5,500 nt of DNA from Pseudomonadota bacterium. Lineage in GTDB: Bacteria; Pseudomonadota; Gammaproteobacteria; Xanthomonadales; Xanthomonadaceae. Both the position numbers and the translations under genes were made by a program. The stretch lies in NCBI GenBank assembly GCA_023425225.1, contig JAFADB010000194.1, positions 1-5,500 on the forward strand, in the 5' to 3' direction. Under the pieces are notes generated by a model. The model was not told the DNA's origin, ran no database searches, and saw only the letters and a program-made list of their open reading frames with translations. Below, piece after piece: positions 1 through 5,500 of the stretch; the stretch's first letter is position 1; the number at the start of each line of letters is the position of its first letter.

Positions 1-14
1 GCGTTCCTGTAATC

Positions 15-20
15 AGGAGG
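15..20 (+). promoter_or_regulatory. Strong Shine-Dalgarno-like AGGAGG, unusually far from the receptor start
   Basis: A perfect AGGAGG lies 18 nt upstream of the ATG at 39, well beyond the usual 5-10 nt. No ATG, GTG or TTG in the receptor frame lies closer to it. Either the receptor uses this site with long spacing, or the site belongs to something else and the receptor starts at 39 or 75 with a weak site. Only 38 nt of leader is visible, so the promoter is outside the window. Confidence 0.45.
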
Positions 21-38
21 TAGCAACTTTTCCCCATC

Positions 39-2765
39 ATGCCGCCCCTCCCCATCAACGCCACCCCACGCCAGATGATTGCGATCCCTCGCCGTGCCCT
101 GAGTTCAAGCATCCGCCAGAGTTTGTCCGCTTCCATGTTCTTCGCCAGTCTCGTCGTCCCCGCCACGGCCTTCGCGGCCGATGAAGCCGGGAACGAAGGC
201 AGGTCGGATGCCACCACGCTCGATGCGGTGAAGGTGATCGCCGCGCACGAGGTCATCGACCAGAAGAAGCAGTCGCCGGTGGTCAAGGACTCGGTGATCT
301 ACGACGAGATGGATAGCTACGGCGACGAGACGCTGGCCGAGATCCTGATGTCCGCACCCGGCATCAGCGCGGTGGAAGACGCCGGCGAGCCGCGTTACGT
401 CGCCATCCGCGGCGTGCAGCCGAACCTCAACTACACCACGATCGACGGCATCGCCATCGCCAGCGTCGGCGGCAGCGGTTCGGGCGAGCGCATGAACAAC
501 CTGCAGCTGATCCCCAGCGACATCGGCACCCGCACCGACATCTACAAGAGCTTCAGCGCCGAGCAGACCGCCGACGCGATCGGCGGCTGGGTGGACATCA
601 TCAGCCGCAGCGCGTTCGACCGCTCCGGCAAGTACGTCTTCGCCGATGTCGCGGGCATCTACTCCACGGCCGAGACCGACGTCGCCCGCAGCGCCGGTGG
701 CGACCACAAGACCCTGGGGCACTGGGGCAAGAGCGCCAAGGTGGTGTTCTCCAACCAGTTCGGCGCGGACGACGAATTCGGCATCGTCGCGGTGGGACGC
801 TACCAGCAGCGCTCGCGCAACAGCGTCAAGCGCTGGGTGGAATCGAACTACTACCACGACGACGAAGGCAACTACCTGACCTCCGGCAACCCGGCGCCGA
901 CCGACTACGCCGACTGGAACGGCCTGCGTGCGCCCGGCAACTACAGCACCGGCACCTACACCAACTACATCACCAATTTCGGCGGCTCGGTGAAGCTGGA
1001 ATGGAAGCCGGCGAATGATCCGTTCTACGCCTCGTTGCTGATGTACTCGTACCGGTTCTACGAGAACTCGACGATGAACAAGACCGACCTGTACGGCAAC
1101 GCCAAGTTCGACATCCAGGACCAGACCGAGGACAGCGGCACCACGCAGATCAACAGCATCTACATCAAGAACCGCCATGACCGCTGGGACCGCAGCAACT
1201 ACGGCGCGATCGCCAACTTCAGCTGGGACGTGAGCGAGCTGGCGAAGCTGGTCTTCCGCGCCGGCCACACCGAGGAGACCTTCGACAACACGCAGGTGTA
1301 CTGGGGCGTGCGCGCCTACCCGGCAGGCCTGTACGCCGACTACGCCAACGACAGCCATGGTTTCCCCAATGCGGTGGGCATCTCCGACGCGAGCCTGCTG
1401 CAGAGCTCCACCTACAACCTCAACCCCGCGCAGGCCTACGTGTCGCCGCGCGACGCCAAGGAGCGGATCGACGACCTGCGCTTGGACTTCACCTACAACC
1501 TCGATGCGGACGCACGTGGCTTTGGTTTCGCCACCGGCGCCGAATACCGGCACCTGAACATCGGCCAGGACATCGACTTCGACTATTTCAAGACCAGCGC
1601 GGCGGTCAACGATTACCTGTACCCCGGCTCGACCAAGCTCGGCACCCTGCCCGGCTTCCCGCTGATCGACAATGCCAAGCTCACCTCCGAACTGGTGCCG
1701 ACGCTGCAGAACAACGACGCCGCCTATCCCAACGCCGACTACGCCAGCGACTACAAGTACGTCGAGGACATCGCCGATGCCTACTTCTCGGCGCAGTACG
1801 CATGGGAGAACCTGCTGCTGATCGGCGGCGTGCGCTACGACCACACCAGGTTCGACGCGTTCAGCCCCTTCAGCATCGATGGCGGCGCCTACACGGCCGA
1901 TTTCGCCAAGACCAGCGGCGGCTACAGCAACTTCCTGCCCTCGCTCAACGCGCTGTACAAGCTCGGCGACAACCAGCGCCTGCGCTTCTCCGCCAGCCGG
2001 ACGCTCGGCCGGCCGACGCCAAGCAACATCGCCCAGGCCACCAGCACCAGCTGCAGCGAGGACGACGACGGCTTCGGCTACTGCACCATCAAGCAGGGCA
2101 ACCCCGACCTGCAGCCGCGCAAGTCCACCAACCTGGACCTGGCCTGGGACATGTACTTCAACGGCAACAACGGCATGGTGTCGCTGGCGCTGTTCGACAA
2201 GCAGATCAAGGACGACATCTACACCCTGACGACCTTAGCCGACGTCGACGACGTCACCTACCGGGTGACCCAGCCGATGAATACCGAGAAGTCGAAGCTG
2301 CGCGGCGTCGAACTGGCGGTCGCCAACCGCAACCTGCAGTGGGGACGGCAGCGCTTCGACATGTTCTTCAATGCCACGCGGCTGGACGGCCAGACCAACT
2401 ACATGATCAGCGACGGCACCACGCGCAGGCTCGACCGCCTGCTCTACCAGCCGGAGTGGTCGCTCAATGGCTCGCTGATCTGGCGCATGCCCTGGCAGAA
2501 GGCCCAGCTGCGCCTGTCGGGCAACTACCGCAGCAGGATGCTGGTCGATTTCGGCGACACGGAGTGGCTCGATTCGTACTACGACCCGTACATGACCTTC
2601 AACCTGGGCTTCAGCCACAAGGTCGCCAAGCACGTCACGCTCAAGTACGAGGCCAAGAACTTCCTCAACAAGCAGCCGACCTACAGCACCGGGCCGAACG
2701 GCAAGTACCGCACCGAGATCGACGACTACGGCCGCTTCTTCTACTTCCACATCATCTACAACTGA
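39..2765 (+). CDS. TonB-dependent outer-membrane receptor
   Basis: This is a 908-aa outer-membrane active transporter that would import a ligand using energy from TonB-ExbB-ExbD. The N-terminus has a long basic n-region (RR at 18-19, R26), a hydrophobic core at about 33-45 and a signal peptidase site near A46 (TAFA|AD). A TonB-box-like TTLDAVKVIA follows at 59-68. The plug domain spans about 75-191, with IRGVQ at 123-127, a TIDG segment, and GGWVDIISR at 182-190 in the place of the usual GG-V-N end. The rest is a barrel rich in alternating aromatic strands. GNPDLQP at 687-693 is a hallmark of the family, and Cys672/Cys682 just before it could form a loop disulfide. The C-terminus (KNFLNKQP, then DDYGRFFYF) is typical of the large Xanthomonas/Caulobacter-type receptors. 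The start could instead be ATG 75, which keeps the signal peptide. The ligand is unknown; the downstream phosphatase gene suggests an organophosphate (inference). Confidence 0.95.
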   Translation: MPPLPINATPRQMIAIPRRALSSSIRQSLSASMFFASLVVPATAFAADEAGNEGRSDATTLDAVKVIAAHEVIDQKKQSPVVKDSVIYDEMDSYGDETLAEILMSAPGISAVEDAGEPRYVAIRGVQPNLNYTTIDGIAIASVGGSGSGERMNNLQLIPSDIGTRTDIYKSFSAEQTADAIGGWVDIISRSAFDRSGKYVFADVAGIYSTAETDVARSAGGDHKTLGHWGKSAKVVFSNQFGADDEFGIVAVGRYQQRSRNSVKRWVESNYYHDDEGNYLTSGNPAPTDYADWNGLRAPGNYSTGTYTNYITNFGGSVKLEWKPANDPFYASLLMYSYRFYENSTMNKTDLYGNAKFDIQDQTEDSGTTQINSIYIKNRHDRWDRSNYGAIANFSWDVSELAKLVFRAGHTEETFDNTQVYWGVRAYPAGLYADYANDSHGFPNAVGISDASLLQSSTYNLNPAQAYVSPRDAKERIDDLRLDFTYNLDADARGFGFATGAEYRHLNIGQDIDFDYFKTSAAVNDYLYPGSTKLGTLPGFPLIDNAKLTSELVPTLQNNDAAYPNADYASDYKYVEDIADAYFSAQYAWENLLLIGGVRYDHTRFDAFSPFSIDGGAYTADFAKTSGGYSNFLPSLNALYKLGDNQRLRFSASRTLGRPTPSNIAQATSTSCSEDDDGFGYCTIKQGNPDLQPRKSTNLDLAWDMYFNGNNGMVSLALFDKQIKDDIYTLTTLADVDDVTYRVTQPMNTEKSKLRGVELAVANRNLQWGRQRFDMFFNATRLDGQTNYMISDGTTRRLDRLLYQPEWSLNGSLIWRMPWQKAQLRLSGNYRSRMLVDFGDTEWLDSYYDPYMTFNLGFSHKVAKHVTLKYEAKNFLNKQPTYSTGPNGKYRTEIDDYGRFFYFHIIYN

Positions 2766-2767
2766 GG
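2764..2767 (+). promoter_or_regulatory. Ribosome binding site overlapping the receptor stop codon
   Basis: GAGG begins inside the TGA stop of the receptor gene (2763-2765) and sits 9 nt before the GTG at 2777, a normal spacing. It supports the GTG as the start of the phosphatase and suggests that ribosomes finishing the receptor re-initiate on the next gene. Confidence 0.6.
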
Positions 2768-2776
2768 CCGGCCATC

Positions 2777-4375
2777 GTGAAGGACATCAATCGCCGGCGG
2801 TTCATCGCGCTTTCCGGCCTTTCCGGGCTGGGCGCGTGGATGGGCATGGCATCGGCACTGGCCACCGAGAAGAACGCCAGTGCGCTGAATCCGCGCAACC
2901 TGCTCAAGTCGCCCCGGTTCGACAGGACGCCGTTCGCGCTGGGTGTCGCCTCGGGGGATCCCACCCCCGATGGCGTGGTCCTGTGGACGCGCCTGGCGAC
3001 CGAGCCGCTGGAATTCGGCGGCGGCATGCCAGCGCAGCCGATCGTCGTCGGCTGGGAACTGGCCGACGACGAAGGCTTCCGCAAGGTGGTCCGCCGCGGC
3101 ACCGCGCTGGCGCATCCGGAGCTGGGGCATTCGGTCCACGTCGAACTCGACGACCTGGCGCCGGGGCGCCCGTACTGGTACCGGTTCAACGTGGCCGGCT
3201 ACGACAGCGGAATCGCACGCACCTGCACGCGGCCGGCCGACGATGCGCGGTTGCAGCGCGTCCGCTTCGCGGTGGCCGGCTGCCAGCACTACGAGGAGGG
3301 CTACTACACCGCGTGGCGCAGGATCGCCGAGGAGCCGCTGGACTTCGTCTTCCATTACGGCGACTACATCTACGAAGGCGCCACCAGCCCCACGCGCATC
3401 CGCAAGATGAACGGCCGTCCCTTCGTCAACCTGCGCAACCACGTCGGCCCGCAGATCTACACGCTGGACGACTACCGGCGCCGCTACGCGCAGTACAAGA
3501 CCGACCCCGACCTGCAGGCGGCGCATGCCGCGGCGCCGTGGTTCGTCACCTTCGACGATCACGAGGTGGACAACAACTGGGCCGGCGACGACGACCAGGA
3601 CGGCACGCCCAGCCCGCTGTTCCTGCTGCGGCGCGCGCAGGCGTTCCAGGCCTATTACGAGAACATGCCGCTGCGGCGCACGGCGTTCCCGCACAACGGG
3701 CAGGTGCAGATCTACCGCCGCGCACGCTACGGCGACCTGCTCGACCTGCACCTGCTGGACACCCGCCAGTACCGCAGCAAGCAGGCCGACATGGGCAACC
3801 GCGCGGAAGTGGAATCGCCCGAGCGCAGCATCACCGGGGCCGCGCAGGAGAAGTGGCTGTTCGATGGCCTGGCCGATGCCGTGCCGCGCTGGCATGTGAT
3901 CGCCCACCAGGTGTCGCTGGGCAACTACGCACGGGAGAAGGACGGGCAGATCGTGAGGTCCGACGACCAGTGGTCGGGCTACCTGTCCAGCCGCCGGCGC
4001 CTGCTCGACCACATCCAGCAGGTGGGATTCAGGAACGTGGTGACGGTCTGCGGCGACGCGCACCGCCATTACGCCAGCGACCTTGTGCAGGACAACGCCG
4101 ATTCCGGGGTGATCTCCAGCGAATTCCTCGCCACTTCGATCACCTCCGGCTCCGATGGCCTTGGCGTCGATGCGCAGGCCGAGAACACGCTGGCGCACAG
4201 CCCGTACCTGAAGGCCACCACCGACAAGCGCGGCTACGTGCTCTGCGAGGTGGACCGCACGGCCTGCATCGGCGACATGAAGATCATCGACCAGGTGATG
4301 GTGCCGGACGGCAAGCAGGAAACCTTCGCCAGATTCGCCATCGAACATGGCAGGCCTGGACTGCAGAAGGCGTGA
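2777..4375 (+). CDS. phoD: PhoD-family alkaline phosphatase/phosphodiesterase, Tat-exported
   Basis: This is a 532-aa metallophosphoesterase that hydrolyses phosphomono- and phosphodiesters outside the cytoplasm. In the family (Bacillus subtilis PhoD) the active site holds iron and calcium. The GTG start is chosen because it yields a twin-arginine signal, NRRRFIA at 5-11, followed by a hydrophobic stretch and a likely cleavage after ALA at 27-29. The next in-frame ATG (residue 22) would lose this signal. A PhoD-type N-terminal domain (GVASGDPTPDGVVLWTRL from residue 56) runs to about 150. The catalytic domain shows CQHYEEG from Cys169, HYGDYIYE with Asp196 and Tyr199, FDDHEVDNNW with Asp260, Asp261 and His262, IAHQ with His377, CGDAHRHY with Asp427 and His429, and EFLATSITSG from 449. 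All expected blocks are present, so it looks intact and active. Tat export fits metal loading before secretion. It lies 11 nt after the receptor gene and is followed by a terminator. No Pho box can be assessed, because the operon promoter is outside the window. Confidence 0.95.
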   Translation: MKDINRRRFIALSGLSGLGAWMGMASALATEKNASALNPRNLLKSPRFDRTPFALGVASGDPTPDGVVLWTRLATEPLEFGGGMPAQPIVVGWELADDEGFRKVVRRGTALAHPELGHSVHVELDDLAPGRPYWYRFNVAGYDSGIARTCTRPADDARLQRVRFAVAGCQHYEEGYYTAWRRIAEEPLDFVFHYGDYIYEGATSPTRIRKMNGRPFVNLRNHVGPQIYTLDDYRRRYAQYKTDPDLQAAHAAAPWFVTFDDHEVDNNWAGDDDQDGTPSPLFLLRRAQAFQAYYENMPLRRTAFPHNGQVQIYRRARYGDLLDLHLLDTRQYRSKQADMGNRAEVESPERSITGAAQEKWLFDGLADAVPRWHVIAHQVSLGNYAREKDGQIVRSDDQWSGYLSSRRRLLDHIQQVGFRNVVTVCGDAHRHYASDLVQDNADSGVISSEFLATSITSGSDGLGVDAQAENTLAHSPYLKATTDKRGYVLCEVDRTACIGDMKIIDQVMVPDGKQETFARFAIEHGRPGLQKA

Positions 4376-4378
4376 GTG

Positions 4379-4416
4379 GCACTGGCCCGGCTCCCGCACG
4401 AGCCGGGCCGTGCTTT
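4379..4416 (+). terminator. Rho-independent terminator after the phosphatase gene
   Basis: GGCCCGGCTC (4384-4393) pairs perfectly with GAGCCGGGCC (4400-4409) around the loop CCGCAC. The stem extends outward by GCAC (4379-4382) with GTGC (4410-4413), leaving T4383 as a one-base bulge, for 14 pairs in all. TTT follows at 4414-4416. The T-tract is short, but the stem is very stable and begins 4 nt after the stop codon. It should end the receptor-phosphatase transcript and separate it from the esterase gene. Confidence 0.75.
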
Positions 4417-4520
4417 CCCGGAAATCTCGTCCACCCGTGCAGGGAAAGATCCATCCTCGAGGAGTCCGCCGCCGACCTGCAGCAAAGCAGCCATTTGCGG
4501 CACCATGGGCGCTCCATCGC

Positions 4521-4526
4521 AAGGAG
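4521..4526 (+). promoter_or_regulatory. Ribosome binding site of the esterase gene
   Basis: AAGGAG ends 7 nt before the ATG at 4534. It fixes that start against the long in-frame open stretch upstream. No convincing -35/-10 pair was found between the terminator and this site, though a promoter for the esterase is expected there. Confidence 0.8.
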
Positions 4527-4533
4527 ACACGCC

Positions 4534-5235
4534 ATGAAACCGGTCCTGCGCGCGCTCATGCTGGCAGCCTGGCTTGTCGCCATCGCGCCGGTCTGGGCCA
4601 CCCCGGCGGCAACCGCCGTCCCCCGCGTTCCCGAGCAGGTGTCCAACGCCGACTGGGCGCACGACATGGCCGACTTCGCCGCACGCGATGCCGAGCATCC
4701 CCCTGTCCAGGGCGGCGTGCTGTTCGTCGGCAGCTCCTCGATCCGCTTCTGGACCTCGCTGGCCGAGGATTTCCCCGGCGTGCCCGTCATCAACCGCGGC
4801 TTCGGCGGCTCGCAGATCCGCGACAGCACCTGGTATTCCGGCCGCATCGTGGTGCCCTACGCGCCGCGCACCATCGTGTTCTACGCCGGCGACAACGACC
4901 TGGAGGCCGGGCGCAGCCCCCAGCAGGTGCGCGACGATTTCCTCGCCTTCGTGCAGCGCGTGCGCCGCGACTTGCCGCGCACGCGCATCGTCTACCTGTC
5001 GATCAAGCCCAGCCCCTCGCGCGCGCGGCTGATGCCGGCGATGGTCGAGGCCAACCGGCTGGTCCGCGAAGCGGCCGGCCGGCTGGAGAACGTCGATTTC
5101 GTCGACGTCTACACGCCGATGCTGGGCGCCGACGGCCAGCCGCGGCCAGAACTGTTCGGCCCCGATCGGTTGCACATGACCGCGGCCGGCTACGCGCTGT
5201 GGCGCGATCTGGTCGCGCCGTATCTGCAGCGGTAG
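4534..5235 (+). CDS. Secreted SGNH/GDSL-type esterase or lipase
   Basis: This is a 233-aa SGNH hydrolase, predicted to cleave an acyl or acetyl ester in the periplasm or outside the cell. A Sec signal peptide is clear: KP-VLR at the start, a hydrophobic core at about 7-20 and VWA|TP cleavage after Ala22. All four family blocks are visible. Block I is FVGSSSIRFW, where the GDS motif is GSS and Ser68 is the likely nucleophile. Block II is NRGFGGS with Gly92 as oxyanion-hole residue. Block III is GDND with Asn121. Block V is DRLHMTAAGY with Asp211 and His214 completing the triad. The length is normal for a single-domain member. It ends in tandem stops (TAG TAG, 5233-5238). It lies 158 nt downstream of the phosphatase gene beyond a terminator, so it is probably a separate transcript, perhaps functionally related. 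The substrate cannot be told from sequence: lysophospholipase, thioesterase and carbohydrate esterase all use this fold. Confidence 0.92.
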   Translation: MKPVLRALMLAAWLVAIAPVWATPAATAVPRVPEQVSNADWAHDMADFAARDAEHPPVQGGVLFVGSSSIRFWTSLAEDFPGVPVINRGFGGSQIRDSTWYSGRIVVPYAPRTIVFYAGDNDLEAGRSPQQVRDDFLAFVQRVRRDLPRTRIVYLSIKPSPSRARLMPAMVEANRLVREAAGRLENVDFVDVYTPMLGADGQPRPELFGPDRLHMTAAGYALWRDLVAPYLQR

Positions 5236-5285
5236 TAGCTCCGATTCACCACGGGCAATGCCGCACGCACATCGTGACTCTAGCT

Positions 5286-5337
5286 GTTGCCCTGCCCCCT
5301 CCCTTGCGCAAAGCGCAGGGGAGGGGAGCAGAGCAAC
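5286..5337 (+). repeat. Long G/C-rich hairpin in the convergent intergenic region
   Basis: The core is CCCCTCCCTTGCGC (5296-5309) paired with 5313-5326 around an AAA loop, giving 14 pairs with a single T-G wobble (5304/5318). It continues outward past a bulged A5327 through CTGC (5292-5295) with GCAG (5328-5331), a C/A mismatch, and GTTGC (5286-5290) with GCAAC (5333-5337). The total is 23 pairs in 52 nt. No T-run follows on either strand, so it is not a textbook terminator. It could still stop or protect transcripts of the converging genes, or be one copy of a dispersed intergenic repeat. Confidence 0.7.
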
Positions 5338-5349
5338 GACAGCAACAAG

Positions 5350-5378
5350 GCTTCCCCCTTCGGCGAAAGAGGGCAAGC
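5350..5378 (-). terminator. Imperfect hairpin just after the permease stop codon, possible terminator
   Basis: GCTT (5350-5353) pairs with AAGC (5375-5378), CCC (5355-5357) with GGG (5371-5373), and CTT (5358-5360) with AAG (5367-5369). There is a C/C mismatch, a bulged A5370 and a six-base loop CGGCGA. On the minus strand it starts 3 nt after the permease stop and is followed by a T-rich but interrupted stretch (CCTTGTTG). It is weaker than the neighbouring long hairpin, and the two may act together between the converging genes. Confidence 0.4.
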
Positions 5379-5381
5379 GGC

Positions 5382-5500
5382 CTACTGCTGCCGCAGCGCC
5401 TCGATCGGATCGAGCTGGCTGGCCTTGCGTGCCGGGTAGTAGCCGAAGAACAGGCCGGTCGCCACCGAGAACCCGGCCGCCAGCGCCACCACCTTCCAGT
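5382..5500 (-). CDS. C-terminal end of a MacB/FtsX-type ABC transporter permease (partial)
   Basis: Only the last 38 codons and the TAG stop (5382-5384) are in the window; the gene enters from the right edge. The translation begins WKVVALAAGFSVATGLFFG, a hydrophobic segment that would be the last transmembrane helix. It then reads YYPARKASQLDPIEALRQQ. The pattern P-A-x-K-A-x-x-L-D-P-I-E-A-L-R right after the final helix is the signature C-terminus of MacB/LolC-E/FtsX-fold permeases, which work with an ATPase and often a periplasmic adaptor to export lipoproteins, macrolides, peptides or other molecules, or as mechanotransmitters. The exact subtype cannot be decided from this fragment. It converges on the esterase gene and is probably unrelated to the phosphatase locus. 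Confidence 0.88.
   Translation of the reverse strand, partial: WKVVALAAGFSVATGLFFGYYPARKASQLDPIEALRQQ

Noticed and set aside
7..13. CTGTAAT resembling a Pho-box half-site (CTGTCAT)
   Set aside because: One seven-base half-site with a mismatch is expected by chance, and the second half-site would fall outside the window. Upstream sequence would be needed to judge PhoB control.
105..1844. Minus-strand open frame of 579 codons opposite the receptor gene
   Set aside because: Its translation is a Val/Gly/Ala/Arg/His-rich low-information protein with no domain, and it mirrors the codon bias of the receptor on the other strand. It is a high-GC shadow.
2235..2237. Rare TTA leucine codon in the receptor gene (residue 733)
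   Set aside because: A single rare codon in a GC-rich gene is not evidence of regulation or transfer; flanking codon use is unchanged.
2241..2255. Palindrome GACGTC-GAC-GACGTC inside the receptor gene
   Set aside because: It encodes a run of Asp and Val codons (DVDDV), and repetition of GAC/GTC codons explains the symmetry.
1802..2776. In-frame open stretch upstream of the phosphatase GTG, overlapping the receptor
   Set aside because: Translation is Arg/Gln/Ala/Pro/His-rich and unlike any protein family; PhoD similarity and the Tat signal begin only at 2777.
4477..4498. Short inverted repeats (CTGC/GCAG and GCAAA/TTTGC) upstream of the esterase gene
   Set aside because: The arms are only 4-5 bases long and mutually overlapping, which is within chance expectation; not enough for an operator call.
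2756..4522. Minus-strand open frame of 588 codons opposite the phosphatase gene
   Set aside because: The composition is the same Val/Ala/Arg/His-rich shadow type, while the plus strand carries every PhoD motif in order.
2836..4533. Long open stretch in the esterase frame running through the phosphatase gene
   Set aside because: It reads as Arg/Ala/Gly/Pro-rich shadow sequence; the esterase has a good ribosome binding site and signal peptide at 4534.

Overview
The window is high-GC bacterial DNA, densely coding, with the codon bias typical of Gram-negative Xanthomonadaceae/Lysobacteraceae-type genomes (Xanthomonas, Stenotrophomonas, Pseudoxanthomonas, Lysobacter, Luteimonas). Four things point there: a large TonB-dependent receptor of the type expanded in that group, a Tat-exported PhoD phosphatase, a secreted GSSS-type SGNH esterase, and G/C-rich hairpins between genes. 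The assignment is inference; there is no rRNA or other marker gene.

Layout: (1) 39-2765 +, an outer-membrane TonB-dependent receptor, 908 aa. (2) 2777-4375 +, a PhoD-family alkaline phosphatase/phosphodiesterase, 532 aa, starting with GTG 11 nt after the receptor stop. Its Shine-Dalgarno overlaps that stop, so the two genes form a tight, probably translationally coupled operon. (3) 4379-4416, a strong hairpin with a short T-tract that closes this unit. (4) 4534-5235 +, a secreted SGNH/GDSL-type esterase, 233 aa, with its own good ribosome binding site. (5) 5236-5381, a convergent intergenic region with two hairpins, the first a 52-nt structure with 23 pairs. (6) 5382-5500 -, the C-terminal 38 residues of a MacB/FtsX-type ABC transporter permease entering from the right.

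How they may work together: the phosphatase would act in the periplasm or at the surface after Tat export, releasing phosphate from organic phosphomono- or diesters. The co-transcribed receptor would import the substrate or a product across the outer membrane. The esterase could act on acyl esters of the same or a similar substrate, such as a deacylated or acylated phospholipid, but the terminator between them argues for a separate transcript. The receptor substrate cannot be read from the sequence. I see no CRISPR array, insertion sequence, tRNA, phage gene or clearly new system. The most interesting points are the receptor-phosphatase coupling and the hairpin-rich convergent junction.
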